Positions 25,378-33,755 are shown, numbered from the stretch's first letter. The stretch: DNA of 34,775 nucleotides from Oscillospiraceae bacterium (GCA_020025575.1 JAHHRW010000018.1:1-34775); one strand, 5' to 3'. Notes: a model not told the origin generated them from the letters alone. Numbers and translations: made by a program.

Positions 25378-25575
25378 GATGAAATTCTTGCAGTTAGGAT
25401 CCGTAAACAAACCCAGATGCCGCTGTGTTCACAAAAAAGTCGTAATTTGTTTTCAATTGGGTTACGAGCCGTTCAAAACCGTCTTTTATGATGATCCCAT
25501 CCAAATTGTGGTGGCTGTTGTAATCCCCCGCAGTCTGGAACCCTCTTTTCTACCTCTCTCTTTTTTCGAAACATT
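25378..25575. other. Intergenic stretch between mscS promoter and MATE terminator
   Basis: I see no supported gene. A 41-codon plus-strand frame at 25366-25491 begins MGLQDEILAVRIRKQ but has only a weak ribosome binding site and no family I recognise. Confidence 0.4.
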
Positions 25576-25608
25576 GAAAAGGCACCTGCCATATGCAGGT
25601 GCCTTTTC
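25576..25608 (-). terminator. Terminator of the MATE gene
   Basis: A perfect 14-base stem (25576-25589 with 25595-25608) has a five-base loop and T-rich flank on the minus strand. It lies just after the MATE stop codon. Confidence 0.88.
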
Positions 25609-25632
25609 GTGCTGTATGGGCGCAGGGAATCA

Positions 25633-27030
25633 TCAACACAGGCCCATTGTCTGCTGACGCTTTAAGGACTGAAAGAATTGAAAGGTCAGTAAGAATGCAG
25701 CAATCACTGCGATAAAATCGGACATGGGGGCTGCAAAGAGAATTCCATAGATGCCCTGACCGGGCTGAGCGGCCTCGAAAAAATAGGAAAGGGTTATGGT
25801 GAAAATCACAAAGCAGATCATGTCCCGGATCACGGAGGCAACCATTGCCTGAAGGGACTTTCCGATGGACTGGAAGAATACGGCTGTCATCTTCACAAGG
25901 CAGGTGAACAGACTGAGAGACAGGTAAATTCGGAACATTTTTAAGGCAAATTCCTGATATAGTGCATTTCCTTTTCCAAAGATTCCAATGACAACCTGGG
26001 GACAAAGTTCAAAAATCAGCGTCGCCGCCGCGCCCACGCAAATGGAGGATATCAGGAGCAGTTTGTATGTTTTCTTCACCCTGTCCATGTTTCCGGCGCC
26101 ATAGTTGTACCCCAAAATGGGCTGACTGCCCAGGGTAATGCCAACGATGATGTTATTCACGATGGTATAAACCTTTGTCTGGATACTGAAGACGGAAATT
26201 GCAATGTCACTTCCGTATTTGGACAGTGCCCCATAGTGGAACAGGGTGATGTTACTGAGCACCGACATGACAACGATGGAGATTTGGGTTATAAATGTTG
26301 CGCCGCCCAGCGAAATCAGATGACGCAGGATGCGCCGGTCGATGGCAAAACTATGCTTGGTCAGGCAGAAACTTTTGGGTCTGAAAAAATAGACTGAGCA
26401 GGCAATAAACGAAACAACCTGTCCAATAACCGTTGCGATGGCGGCACCTTGAACGCCCCATTTCAGAACGAATATGAAAATCGGGTCGAGGATTATGTTT
26501 ATCACTGCGCCAAGGCTCATGGCAATCATGGCGTAGGTAGGGCTTGCATCGGCCCGAATCATGCTGTTCATCACATTCAGCAGTAAATAGAAGGGGAAAA
26601 AGGCCGCAATAATCTGAAAATAATCCAGTGCCATGGTGAGTGTTTGGTCCGTGGCACCAAATACCAACATCAATGGCCGTTGGAAGGTCAGGCAGACCAT
26701 CATCAATACAGCACTGATGAGCAATGTGGTGCTTATGCCGGTTCCAACGCATTTATGGGCGCTGTCACCGTCTTTTCGTCCTGCGCAGATGCTCAGGAAT
26801 GCGGCAGCGCCATCACCAATGCACCATGCAAAGGCGTTGGCAATGCATATAATGGGGAATGAAATGCCGGTGGCAGCGTTGCCAAGATACCCCAGTTCGC
26901 TGTTTCCGATAAAGATCTGGTCTACGATATTATAGAAAGCACTGATCAGCAACCCCATAACGCAAGGGGTTGAGAATTTCAAAAGCAATTTGGATATTTT
27001 TTCTTCTCCCAGAATTCTGTTTGCATCCAT
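25633..27030 (-). CDS. MATE family multidrug/Na+ efflux transporter
   Basis: The 465-residue protein has about 12 membrane helices in two MATE repeats and exports cationic drugs or metabolites by Na+ or H+ antiport. Family features are ISKLLLKFSTPCVMGLLISAFYNIVDQIFIG near the start, GDGAAAFLSICAGRKD, and QPILGYNYGAGNMDRVKK in the second half. It resembles the MepA-like branch. ATG 27030 is chosen because AGGAGGAG lies 5-12 bases upstream. The frame is open back to a GTG at 27132, but the added residues would run through an intrinsic terminator hairpin. Expression is probably set by attenuation in the leader (see that entry). The exact substrate cannot be told. Confidence 0.92.
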   Translation of the reverse strand: MDANRILGEEKISKLLLKFSTPCVMGLLISAFYNIVDQIFIGNSELGYLGNAATGISFPIICIANAFAWCIGDGAAAFLSICAGRKDGDSAHKCVGTGISTTLLISAVLMMVCLTFQRPLMLVFGATDQTLTMALDYFQIIAAFFPFYLLLNVMNSMIRADASPTYAMIAMSLGAVINIILDPIFIFVLKWGVQGAAIATVIGQVVSFIACSVYFFRPKSFCLTKHSFAIDRRILRHLISLGGATFITQISIVVMSVLSNITLFHYGALSKYGSDIAISVFSIQTKVYTIVNNIIVGITLGSQPILGYNYGAGNMDRVKKTYKLLLISSICVGAAATLIFELCPQVVIGIFGKGNALYQEFALKMFRIYLSLSLFTCLVKMTAVFFQSIGKSLQAMVASVIRDMICFVIFTITLSYFFEAAQPGQGIYGILFAAPMSDFIAVIAAFLLTFQFFQSLKRQQTMGLC

Positions 27031-27044
27031 GGAATCTCCTCCTG

Positions 27045-27112
27045 ATAAAATAAAAACCGCAATAGCTGCTATAAGTCGAAAGAATTTTCGACTTATAGCG
27101 AAACTATTACGG
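27045..27112 (-). promoter_or_regulatory. Intrinsic terminator (attenuator) in the MATE leader
   Basis: On the minus strand a perfect 14-base stem (27099-27086 with 27081-27068, loop ATTC) is extended by outer arms CCGTAATAG and CTATTGCGG (27112-27104 with 27065-27057). A T-rich run (27056-27045) follows at once. It ends only about 15 bases before the MATE start codon, so transcription must pass it. This is the arrangement of attenuators before antibiotic-resistance genes. Confidence 0.75.
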
Positions 27113-27128
27113 TAGTTTGTAGAAACAT
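27093..27128 (-). CDS. Possible leader peptide before the MATE gene
   Basis: ATG 27128 opens an 11-codon frame, MFLQTTVIVSL, whose stop TAA lies inside the left arm of the attenuator hairpin. A ribosome stalled here would prevent the terminator from folding. The ribosome binding site is poor (GGGTGA too close to the ATG), so the peptide is uncertain. An in-frame GTG at 27132 would instead read through into the MATE protein. Confidence 0.3.
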   Translation of the reverse strand: MFLQTTVIVSL

Positions 27129-27168
27129 TCACCCAATCGTGAATTTATATAAGCTTGAAAACGGGGCT

Positions 27169-27197
27169 ACTATACCATATTGGATGGAAAAATGCAA
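27169..27197 (-). promoter_or_regulatory. Promoter of the MATE gene
   Basis: On the minus strand TTGCAT (27192-27197) and TATAGT (27169-27174) are 17 bases apart. Transcription would start about 130 bases before the MATE start codon, leaving room for the attenuator leader. Confidence 0.65.
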
Positions 27198-27281
27198 GTA
27201 GGAACTTCGGATATCTACCCATGTATGTGTTTTTTGCCCACTGCAGAAGCAGGATCCTCCAGAAAATAGAAAAAATATATA

Positions 27282-27309
27282 TTGACATTTTGTCCGGATA
27301 TGCTATAAT
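27282..27309 (+). promoter_or_regulatory. Promoter of tRNA-Ala
   Basis: A perfect TTGACA (27282-27287) and a perfect TATAAT (27304-27309) are separated by 16 bases, as expected for a stable RNA gene. Confidence 0.85.
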
Positions 27310-27342
27310 ACAAAAGCTGTCAGAAATGACATAGTTAAATAT

Positions 27343-27418
<76 letters not shown>

Positions 27419-27442
27419 GAAAAGTTCATTGCGAACTTAGTA

Positions 27443-27477
27443 AACCTTGTAATCACTTGATTACAAGGTTTTTTCTT
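27443..27477 (+). terminator. Terminator after tRNA-Ala
   Basis: A 14-base stem (27443-27456 with 27459-27472) is followed by a run of T. Confidence 0.88.
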
Positions 27478-27576
27478 GTTTTATAGAACTTTTTAACATC
27501 TTTTACTCATGATTGCCTTGATGATTCAGACCGCTTGAATTTCTCTGGAATATCGATCATTCAAGAGGTGTAATTT

Positions 27577-28509
27577 ATGGCAAAGATTACGATGAAAACG
27601 GTTCAAAAGGCAACAATTGAAGAAATTTTTACTCAGTTTCTATCTGCAGCTGCGTCCAGAGGTGTAAAGGATAAAACGCTGGAAACCTACAAGCAACATT
27701 TCCACGCTATTTCCAAAAGACTAGACAGCTCTATTCCGATTGCGGATCTCACAAAGCACGATCTGGAAGATATGATTTTGACAATGCGCAAAGATCATCT
27801 TTCAGATAGCTCCATCAATAGCTATACAAGGACACTGAAGGTCTTCCTATCGTGGTGTAATGAAGAAGGAGATACCGATATCAATATTCCTCTTTACAAG
27901 GTGGCGGAGACGGTTAAGGAGATTTATACAGATGAAGAACTTCTCACGCTTCTGAAGAAACCAAAAGCAGACTGTAATTTCTGTGAGTATCGGAACTGGG
28001 TCATCATCAATTTTCTTCTGAACAGTGGATGCCGGGCCGCCACAGTGAGAAATATACAGATACAAGATGTGGATTTAAGCCGGCGGCAGATTGTATTCCG
28101 TCACACGAAGAATGGACGGGTGCAGGTGATTCCTCTTTGTTCTTCTATGATCCAGATTCTGAAGGACTACATGGAGATCCGGGCGGGCAGCAGCTCTGAT
28201 TATCTGTTCTGTAATGAATTTGGGGAGTATCTGACAGAGAACGCCTTGCGGCTGGCAATCGCACGATACAATGAATCCAGAGGCGTAGAGCGGACTTCCA
28301 TTCACGCCTTCCGCCACACATTCGCCCGGAAGTATCTGGTTGACTGCGGCGGCGATGCATTCACGCTCCAGAAGCTCATGGGACACTCCACGCTGAATAT
28401 GACAAAGCACTACTGCAATATTTTCAACGATGATATTTTGCAAAACCATGACCAGCGTTCACCCTTGTCTCAGATGCAGAAGGTAAAGAAGACGGCAATC
28501 AAAAAGTAG
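27577..28509 (+). CDS. Tyrosine recombinase/integrase
   Basis: The 310 residues have an N-terminal SAM-like core-binding domain (about 10-100) and a C-terminal catalytic domain. All active-site residues are visible: Arg153 (GCRAATV), Lys178 (HTKNG), His243 and Arg246 (HAFRHTF), His270 (GHSTLN) and the nucleophile Tyr279 (KHYCNIF). AGAGGTG lies upstream of the ATG. Such enzymes integrate or excise mobile elements or resolve chromosomes. The place, directly behind a tRNA gene and pointing away from it into an A+T-richer stretch with defence genes, suggests the integrase of a genomic island. No excisionase is seen next to it. The element's other end was not identified. Confidence 0.92.
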   Translation: MAKITMKTVQKATIEEIFTQFLSAAASRGVKDKTLETYKQHFHAISKRLDSSIPIADLTKHDLEDMILTMRKDHLSDSSINSYTRTLKVFLSWCNEEGDTDINIPLYKVAETVKEIYTDEELLTLLKKPKADCNFCEYRNWVIINFLLNSGCRAATVRNIQIQDVDLSRRQIVFRHTKNGRVQVIPLCSSMIQILKDYMEIRAGSSSDYLFCNEFGEYLTENALRLAIARYNESRGVERTSIHAFRHTFARKYLVDCGGDAFTLQKLMGHSTLNMTKHYCNIFNDDILQNHDQRSPLSQMQKVKKTAIKK

Positions 28510-28522
28510 CCTGATGATAGCA

Positions 28523-28563
28523 AAAAAGAAGCAAGAAACAATCATGTTTCTTGCTTCTTTTTA
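28523..28563. terminator. Bidirectional terminator between integrase and HEPN genes
   Basis: A perfect 18-base stem (28523-28540 with 28545-28562) with a four-base loop is A-rich on the left and T-rich on the right. Confidence 0.92.
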
Positions 28564-28596
28564 ACATCGTTATAGCATCTTTTAGATGTCTTATGA

Positions 28597-29400
28597 CTAT
28601 TTTTGTGTAAAATTATCGGCAATAACTTCAGCTACCCATGCCAGTGCATCAATACATAATATCGTTTTTAATGCGTGTTCTTTCGTCCCGTAGTTTAATT
28701 GTGCACCATGGCAAATCAGGTTGCGGTTAGGATGGTGATATGTACTTTCCTTTGAAATGCTGTTACTGAAAATTCTGAACCGAAGGTAGTCAACAAAACA
28801 ACGATATTCTCCTTGTTCGTCATCAATCCCTTCACCTTCAAGCACAGCCGTCACGACTCTCGATATATCATTTTTTAGCTTAAAGCCATATCTATCATGA
28901 ATGGCTTGTTTGGTGGCGGGATCATATTCAGCCTCTATAATTTTTAAATATTCTTCTATGTCGGCGGCAATTCCCACCAGCTGGGAAATTAGAATTGCGA
29001 CAGCTCCATGATAATATCCTAACTGATATAACAAAAAAGCTTCATGGAATAGTGGCTTTCTGCTTGGTTTGATCACCTTTGAAGTTGCTAACTGATCTTC
29101 AAGCCCTTTCAAGTACAAAGCACCATAATAATCATAAATAGTTGTAATAACGGCATTGCTTCCACCCTGAGCATACTGCTCAATAACCATTTCATGAAAG
29201 ATTGTATCGCCATTTATAAATGCAGGCCAATCAATTTCCTCCATAATCCGTATGTATTTCTGATAGTTTGTTTGATCTTGCTTTGAGTGCTCAGCCTTGT
29301 ATACTCTTTCAACTGCGTCACAAATTTTATCCCAGTCCCAAGCAACATCTGTGAATAGAGGAACAAGACCATAGTTTGAACTGCAATATTTATCCTCCAT
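28597..29400 (-). CDS. Putative HEPN-domain protein (possible RNase effector)
   Basis: This is a 267-residue, largely helical protein that I cannot assign to a named family. Near the C-terminus it has NRNLICHGAQLNYGT with Arg226-Asn227 and His231, matching the R-N-x3-H form of the HEPN ribonuclease motif. The following EHALKTILCIDALAWV helix is also typical of the abortive-infection-type HEPN group. The start is ATG 29400, with AAGGATGG about 8 bases upstream; the ATG at 29412 has no site. It starts 14 bases after the WYL regulator stop, so the two form an operon. A plausible role is an RNA-cutting defence or toxin effector, but that is inferred from one motif and the context. Confidence 0.6.
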   Translation of the reverse strand: MEDKYCSSNYGLVPLFTDVAWDWDKICDAVERVYKAEHSKQDQTNYQKYIRIMEEIDWPAFINGDTIFHEMVIEQYAQGGSNAVITTIYDYYGALYLKGLEDQLATSKVIKPSRKPLFHEAFLLYQLGYYHGAVAILISQLVGIAADIEEYLKIIEAEYDPATKQAIHDRYGFKLKNDISRVVTAVLEGEGIDDEQGEYRCFVDYLRFRIFSNSISKESTYHHPNRNLICHGAQLNYGTKEHALKTILCIDALAWVAEVIADNFTQK

Positions 29401-29414
29401 TGTAATTACCATCC

Positions 29415-30527
29415 TTAGTATATCTCTCTGATTTTATCCATATATGCCCGGAACTGATCCACAACATCATCCGGTCCGATGAGCTTTGCCCGCCTGCCAA
29501 AAGAGAGGAGCCAGCCAAAAAATTGGTCACTGACTTCAACCTTGGTCGTGAGCGTGAAGTGTGTATCATCTGTCTTTTGGTAAACGCTGCCCCTTGCACC
29601 AAAGCGATCCACGGCAGCATCCAAAAGCGGATTGATGAACCGAATCGTTACTAGCTTTTCCTCTCCGCCGAACATTCCAAAAGTCCGTTGGGTGTAGGTG
29701 TGCAAATCAATTTCCTTGAAAGCTGCTTCACCTTCTCTTGCTTGTCCCTTCCTTTCAACCTCTTTCATGCGATCCACACGATAGGTTCTCATTTTACGGA
29801 AGCGATCATCAAAGGCCAGGAGGTAATAGTTGCCGTCACTAATCAGCAGCTGATGGGGACTTACGCAGTATTTCTCACCGTGGCGGCGTTCTGCTTGTCC
29901 GCTCATATCATCAATGGTGTACTTCAGATACTTGAACTCAATCTTCTCCGGCTCGTGCGGCTGGCCCTCTATCTTGCGGCTCATAGCTTCGTTGATGGTG
30001 GCAATATTTTTGAGGACGCTGCGGTTATTGGTTTTTACACGATCTGTCAGGAAGGCATTGTGGCGGATCTTCTCAGCCTGATGATTGCTGACAAAATCGC
30101 AGACTACATCCAAAAGCCGCTTGGACTGGCCTTCAGAAATAAATTTGGTGGAGTAGACACACTCAGCCAGAAGCCGGATATCTGTCAGATCAAAGTGCCG
30201 CTGCCGCACATAAAAGCCTTTCTTTGCCTTGTTGTATACAATCAGCTTTAGGTCATCGTCCACATCATCGGTCAACATTTCCTCGGCCTCCTGGATGGTG
30301 CAGCCCTCCTCCAGAGCCAGCTGGGCTTTGTTGATCTCCTCAATGTCCCGATAGATGGAGCGGCGTTCGGCGGTGATGCCGCAATCGTCCTCCAGATAGG
30401 CCACAATTTCCGTTGCTGTCTGGGTGTGGTTTTCGTCTGTTTCTTTCAGAAGGTATTGCAGTACCAGATAGGGCTTCAGCTTTTGGTTCACCTGTTTGCC
30501 GTGGTGGGCTTTTTCTTTTAGGTCCAT
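29415..30527 (-). CDS. WYL-domain transcriptional regulator
   Basis: The 370-residue protein has an N-terminal winged HTH (about 18-62, YLVLQYLLKETDENHTQTA and ERRSIYRDIEEI), a linker, and a WYL domain (about 195-256) with VSPHQLLISDGNYYLLAFDD and the TYRVDRM motif. A C-terminal WCX-type extension ends the protein. WYL regulators bind nucleic-acid-like ligands and commonly control phage-defence loci. ATG 30527 is chosen because AAGGAGG lies 8 bases upstream; a GTG at 30551 is the next alternative. It is first in an operon with the HEPN gene and diverges from the methyltransferase gene, so it may control both directions. Confidence 0.9.
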   Translation of the reverse strand: MDLKEKAHHGKQVNQKLKPYLVLQYLLKETDENHTQTATEIVAYLEDDCGITAERRSIYRDIEEINKAQLALEEGCTIQEAEEMLTDDVDDDLKLIVYNKAKKGFYVRQRHFDLTDIRLLAECVYSTKFISEGQSKRLLDVVCDFVSNHQAEKIRHNAFLTDRVKTNNRSVLKNIATINEAMSRKIEGQPHEPEKIEFKYLKYTIDDMSGQAERRHGEKYCVSPHQLLISDGNYYLLAFDDRFRKMRTYRVDRMKEVERKGQAREGEAAFKEIDLHTYTQRTFGMFGGEEKLVTIRFINPLLDAAVDRFGARGSVYQKTDDTHFTLTTKVEVSDQFFGWLLSFGRRAKLIGPDDVVDQFRAYMDKIREIY

Positions 30528-30560
30528 TGCGGCGGCCTCCTTGAAGTTCACTTTTCAGTA

Positions 30561-30589
30561 ATTTTATCATGCATTCATTAAAATGACAA
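30561..30589 (-). promoter_or_regulatory. Promoter of the WYL-HEPN operon
   Basis: On the minus strand TTGTCA (30584-30589) and TAAAAT (30561-30566) are 17 bases apart. Confidence 0.6.
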
Positions 30590-30611
30590 CTTTATGCTTT
30601 TGTAATAAAGT
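30589..30611. promoter_or_regulatory. Inverted repeat next to the WYL promoter (possible operator)
   Basis: ACTTTAT (30589-30595), nine bases, then ATAAAGT (30605-30611) form an inverted repeat immediately upstream of the -35 box. This is a likely position for the WYL regulator to bind. Confidence 0.4.
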
Positions 30612-30678
30612 GAATTCGTACTTCTTCAAGATTTCAGGAGATTTCAAAAAGAGGATATCACAAAAGCCAAAAATATCA

Positions 30679-30707
30679 TTGCGAAATAATTCTGAAAATG
30701 ATATAAT
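30679..30707 (+). promoter_or_regulatory. Promoter of the methyltransferase-endonuclease operon
   Basis: TTGCGA (30679-30684) and a perfect TATAAT (30702-30707) are 17 bases apart. Confidence 0.65.
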
Positions 30708-30751
30708 CTAGAAATAATATTTTAACTGTAGATTTGTTAGAGGTAATAGTT

Positions 30752-32542
30752 ATGAGCAAACCAATTAGAACACTTAGCCTTTTTTCTGGGGGCGGTGGAC
30801 TAGATATAGGTTTTGAACAGGCCGGGTTCGATATTCTTTTTGCTACAGATTTCAATCACGAGTGCTGTGAAACGCTAAAGCTGAATAAAGGTAATACGCT
30901 TAATCCCAATTTGATCGTTGAAGAACATGATATTACCACTATAGATTTTGATGTTCTCCCCCAAGATATTGATATGATAATTGGTGGTCCTCCTTGTCAG
31001 TCCTTTTCTGCATCTGGTCGAAGAGCTGGCGGTGCTGCAGGAAAACTCGACAAACGGGGGAATTTATTTAAGAGTTACTGTGAAGTAGTTGAGTTGTTGC
31101 AACCGCAGGCATTTTTATTTGAAAATGTCAGAGGAATACTTGCAACGAATAAAGGGCAAGATTTTCAGGATATTGTTTCTTCTTTTGCCGCATTAGGCTA
31201 TAAGATAGAGCATCGAATTCTTGATGCTGAAGACTACGGCGTACCACAGCAGAGAGAACGAATGTTTATTGTTGGTCATAAAATGGATCATCCCTTTTTA
31301 TATCCCAAACCCGTATTTGGACCCGATAGCACTGACAAGAAGCCCTATGTTTCTGTAGGGAAAGCTATTGAAGATATTCCATTTACAGAACAAGATCGGC
31401 AAGAAACTAACTTTGCAGGGGGAAAATATTCCGAATTACTTCCATTAGTACCTCCCGGGGAGAACTATTTGCATTTTACTGCTAAACGCGGATATCCAGA
31501 ACCCATTTTTGCATATAGGTCCCGTTTTTCAGATTTTTTGTATAAAGCGAACCCCGATACTCCCGTTAAAACACTCATCGCATCTCCCGGCAAATATACT
31601 GGTCCTTTGCATTGGGATAACCGGTATTTAACAGTTTCCGAATATAAACGCATCCAAGGCTTCCCAGATAATCATATTTTCTTCGGTGATCGCTCTGCAC
31701 AAATTCGGCAAATAGGTAATTCTGTTTGTCCTAAAATCGCATATTATATGGCCTTGGCAATCAAAGAGCAAATCTTTGGAATTCCGTCGAATATTGAATA
31801 TCTAAATGAAGATGATGTGCTGTCTTTCGATAAAAGGAAAGGGCAGAAGGCACAAAAAACTCGTGCAATTCATCAGGCAGTAATTGAGCAGAATAAATTA
31901 AAAGCAGATTATTCGTTCACTCTTGAGGATTTTCAGACATTTGTAACCCCTACATTGATTTGTGAAGATTCTAATATGTATGTTACAACCAATGGCGAAG
32001 AGGTTAGTATTGATGTGTACTGTGCACCCCAATCGCCAATAGAGGCAAAGTTATATCTTTCTGTCTTTGATGGTGTAAATATGGATCGGGAGATTAAATT
32101 GATTGTCACGGTATGGGGTTGTCAAGAACAGGATATTCAAACAATGTGGAATGCTGTTGACGCATGGGTGAAACATTGTAGTAGTTTCCGTTCTTTAGTT
32201 GAATTGTACGGTCATTTTACGGAGCCCCATCCGATATTCAAAATTACTAATTTTGATATCAAAACAGACCTTCCCTCTTTCCAGTTTGCAAAACACTGCA
32301 TGAATTTTGATAACTGTTCGGTTTATTTTCCTAAAGAACATTTGATGGCAATGTGGAAAGATACATTCAAAAAAGACAATTTTGTAGAATTGGCAAGATC
32401 ATTACGCTCTTATCGGTTTGATTTAAGATGTCATGAAACTAATATTGCAATTCCGCAAGGTGTTTATATGGTTGCTTATCCGTTTGCCCTTCCATATGAT
32501 AAGCAAATGAATTTCTTTGTTAGAGGGGAAGATGATACATAA
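30752..32542 (+). CDS. DNA (cytosine-5) methyltransferase with extra C-terminal domain
   Basis: The enzyme transfers a methyl group from S-adenosylmethionine to cytosine C5 in a recognition site. All main motifs are present: I LFSGGGGLDIGFEQAGF, IV GGPPCQSF with nucleophile Cys82, VI ENV (124-126), VIII QQRER (166-170), and X GNS at 322-324. The catalytic part ends near 340. A further 250 residues or so (about 345-596) do not belong to the usual fold, and I do not recognise them. ATG 30752 follows AGAGGT at a 7-base distance; a TTG at 30734 is less likely. The stop overlaps the start of the endonuclease gene by one base (TAATG). It is the protective half of a restriction-modification pair. 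Confidence 0.93.
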   Translation: MSKPIRTLSLFSGGGGLDIGFEQAGFDILFATDFNHECCETLKLNKGNTLNPNLIVEEHDITTIDFDVLPQDIDMIIGGPPCQSFSASGRRAGGAAGKLDKRGNLFKSYCEVVELLQPQAFLFENVRGILATNKGQDFQDIVSSFAALGYKIEHRILDAEDYGVPQQRERMFIVGHKMDHPFLYPKPVFGPDSTDKKPYVSVGKAIEDIPFTEQDRQETNFAGGKYSELLPLVPPGENYLHFTAKRGYPEPIFAYRSRFSDFLYKANPDTPVKTLIASPGKYTGPLHWDNRYLTVSEYKRIQGFPDNHIFFGDRSAQIRQIGNSVCPKIAYYMALAIKEQIFGIPSNIEYLNEDDVLSFDKRKGQKAQKTRAIHQAVIEQNKLKADYSFTLEDFQTFVTPTLICEDSNMYVTTNGEEVSIDVYCAPQSPIEAKLYLSVFDGVNMDREIKLIVTVWGCQEQDIQTMWNAVDAWVKHCSSFRSLVELYGHFTEPHPIFKITNFDIKTDLPSFQFAKHCMNFDNCSVYFPKEHLMAMWKDTFKKDNFVELARSLRSYRFDLRCHETNIAIPQGVYMVAYPFALPYDKQMNFFVRGEDDT

Positions 32543-33726
32543 TGGCACAGAAAAAAGAGCATTCGCGTCCCGATGATCTTGATCTAAAAATACGGGAACA
32601 GTTGGATCTTGCTTTGGGAAAAGCAGAAAGTTATTTTGTTACAAAATCCAAGGACATTCCTCCTTTTGTAACAGAAGCACTGAATGAGAGATTTATTGGT
32701 GCACTGGAGATGATGGCGAAATACTGCGAGAAGGCGTCAGGCGGATATAGTAATTTAATTACAAGTTTGTCAATAAAAGCGGTGTATGGGGACTCTGTTG
32801 ATGTACGCTATCACCAAGTGCAAATCCAGAATCAAACAAATCGTCCTGCTGGCTTTAATTTCCGTGGTGTTTCTGAAACAGTCATTTATGAATGGATGGA
32901 AGAACACGAATTTCATGGAGCAAAATCAGGATGGCAAACAAGAACTTTTGAACGTCCAAAACCTTACATGCTATCCTATGATGAAAATATTGGTACAATA
33001 AAAGAACCCTTTTTAATCTGCTACGATGAGGTTGAAACTAATCACCAGGATGCTAAAATTGCACTTGCATTTTTGCTTTGGCGTAGGCTGCAACTGCGTG
33101 AAGCATCGAAAGTGGAACTAGCAGTTCCTCGAATTCAGGATGTATTACAGATTACTCACTTATTTGAGGCACATTTCTTTTATAAGTATAAAGATTCTAA
33201 AGGTGCATCACGGTTACCTGTCTTAGCGTTATATTCTATATATAAAATTTTGCTTCAGGAGCTTCACCGATACGATGGAAAGGCCGTAAAGGAACTGGAA
33301 TCCCATTCAGCAGCTGATAAACAGACTGGAGCTGTGGGAGACATTGAAATAGTAAATGGTGATGGGACTGTTTTCGAAGCAGTAGAAGTCAAACACGACC
33401 TTGTGGTTACAAAACCAATGGTAGATAGTGCTAAACAGAAGATTAGAGGCAAGCAAGTAGATCGATACTATATTTTGACCACGCATCCTCAGCATGAGCC
33501 GATGCAAGATGTTGTTGATGAGGTTGAAAATGTAAAGAAGTTATTAGGCTGTCAGATGATCGTTAATGGTGTTATTCCTACAATCAAATATTACTTGAGA
33601 CTTTTGACTAATCCTGGTGCAGTTCTTCCTGTTTACGCAGAAATGCTGGCTAAAGATGCTGCAATTGGATTTGAGCACAGAGATATCTGGAACAAGATTG
33701 CAACCGGTATAATTAGCATTCAATAA
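32542..33726 (+). CDS. Predicted type II restriction endonuclease (PD-(D/E)xK; SacI-like?)
   Basis: The 394-residue protein is translationally coupled to the cytosine methyltransferase gene. A PD-(D/E)xK nuclease core is seen at GDIEI (Asp267), followed by AVEVKH (Glu282, Lys284), with helices and a strand (RYYILTT) around it. The N-terminal half contains SNLITSLSIKAVYGDSVDVRYH and GAKSGWQTRTFERPKPY. The overall order of segments recalls the SacI endonuclease family, from memory and not tested by alignment. The recognition site cannot be read from the sequence. The active-site residues appear intact, so the system is probably functional. Confidence 0.75.
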   Translation: MAQKKEHSRPDDLDLKIREQLDLALGKAESYFVTKSKDIPPFVTEALNERFIGALEMMAKYCEKASGGYSNLITSLSIKAVYGDSVDVRYHQVQIQNQTNRPAGFNFRGVSETVIYEWMEEHEFHGAKSGWQTRTFERPKPYMLSYDENIGTIKEPFLICYDEVETNHQDAKIALAFLLWRRLQLREASKVELAVPRIQDVLQITHLFEAHFFYKYKDSKGASRLPVLALYSIYKILLQELHRYDGKAVKELESHSAADKQTGAVGDIEIVNGDGTVFEAVEVKHDLVVTKPMVDSAKQKIRGKQVDRYYILTTHPQHEPMQDVVDEVENVKKLLGCQMIVNGVIPTIKYYLRLLTNPGAVLPVYAEMLAKDAAIGFEHRDIWNKIATGIISIQ

Positions 33727-33730
33727 ATGA

Positions 33731-33755
33731 GTGTTTTTTTCTAAAACACTTTTTC
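33731..33755 (+). terminator. Terminator after the endonuclease gene
   Basis: GTGTTTT (33731-33737) pairs with AAAACAC (33743-33749), and five T bases follow. It lies just after the stop codon. Confidence 0.6.

Noticed and set aside
25331..25657. 108-codon plus-strand frame between mscS and the MATE gene
   Set aside because: It runs through the MATE terminator and past its stop codon, and its composition is not protein-like.
27031..27132. Extended MATE start at GTG 27132
   Set aside because: The added residues would be encoded by the attenuator hairpin and T run, while a strong ribosome binding site precedes ATG 27030 and the family normally begins there.
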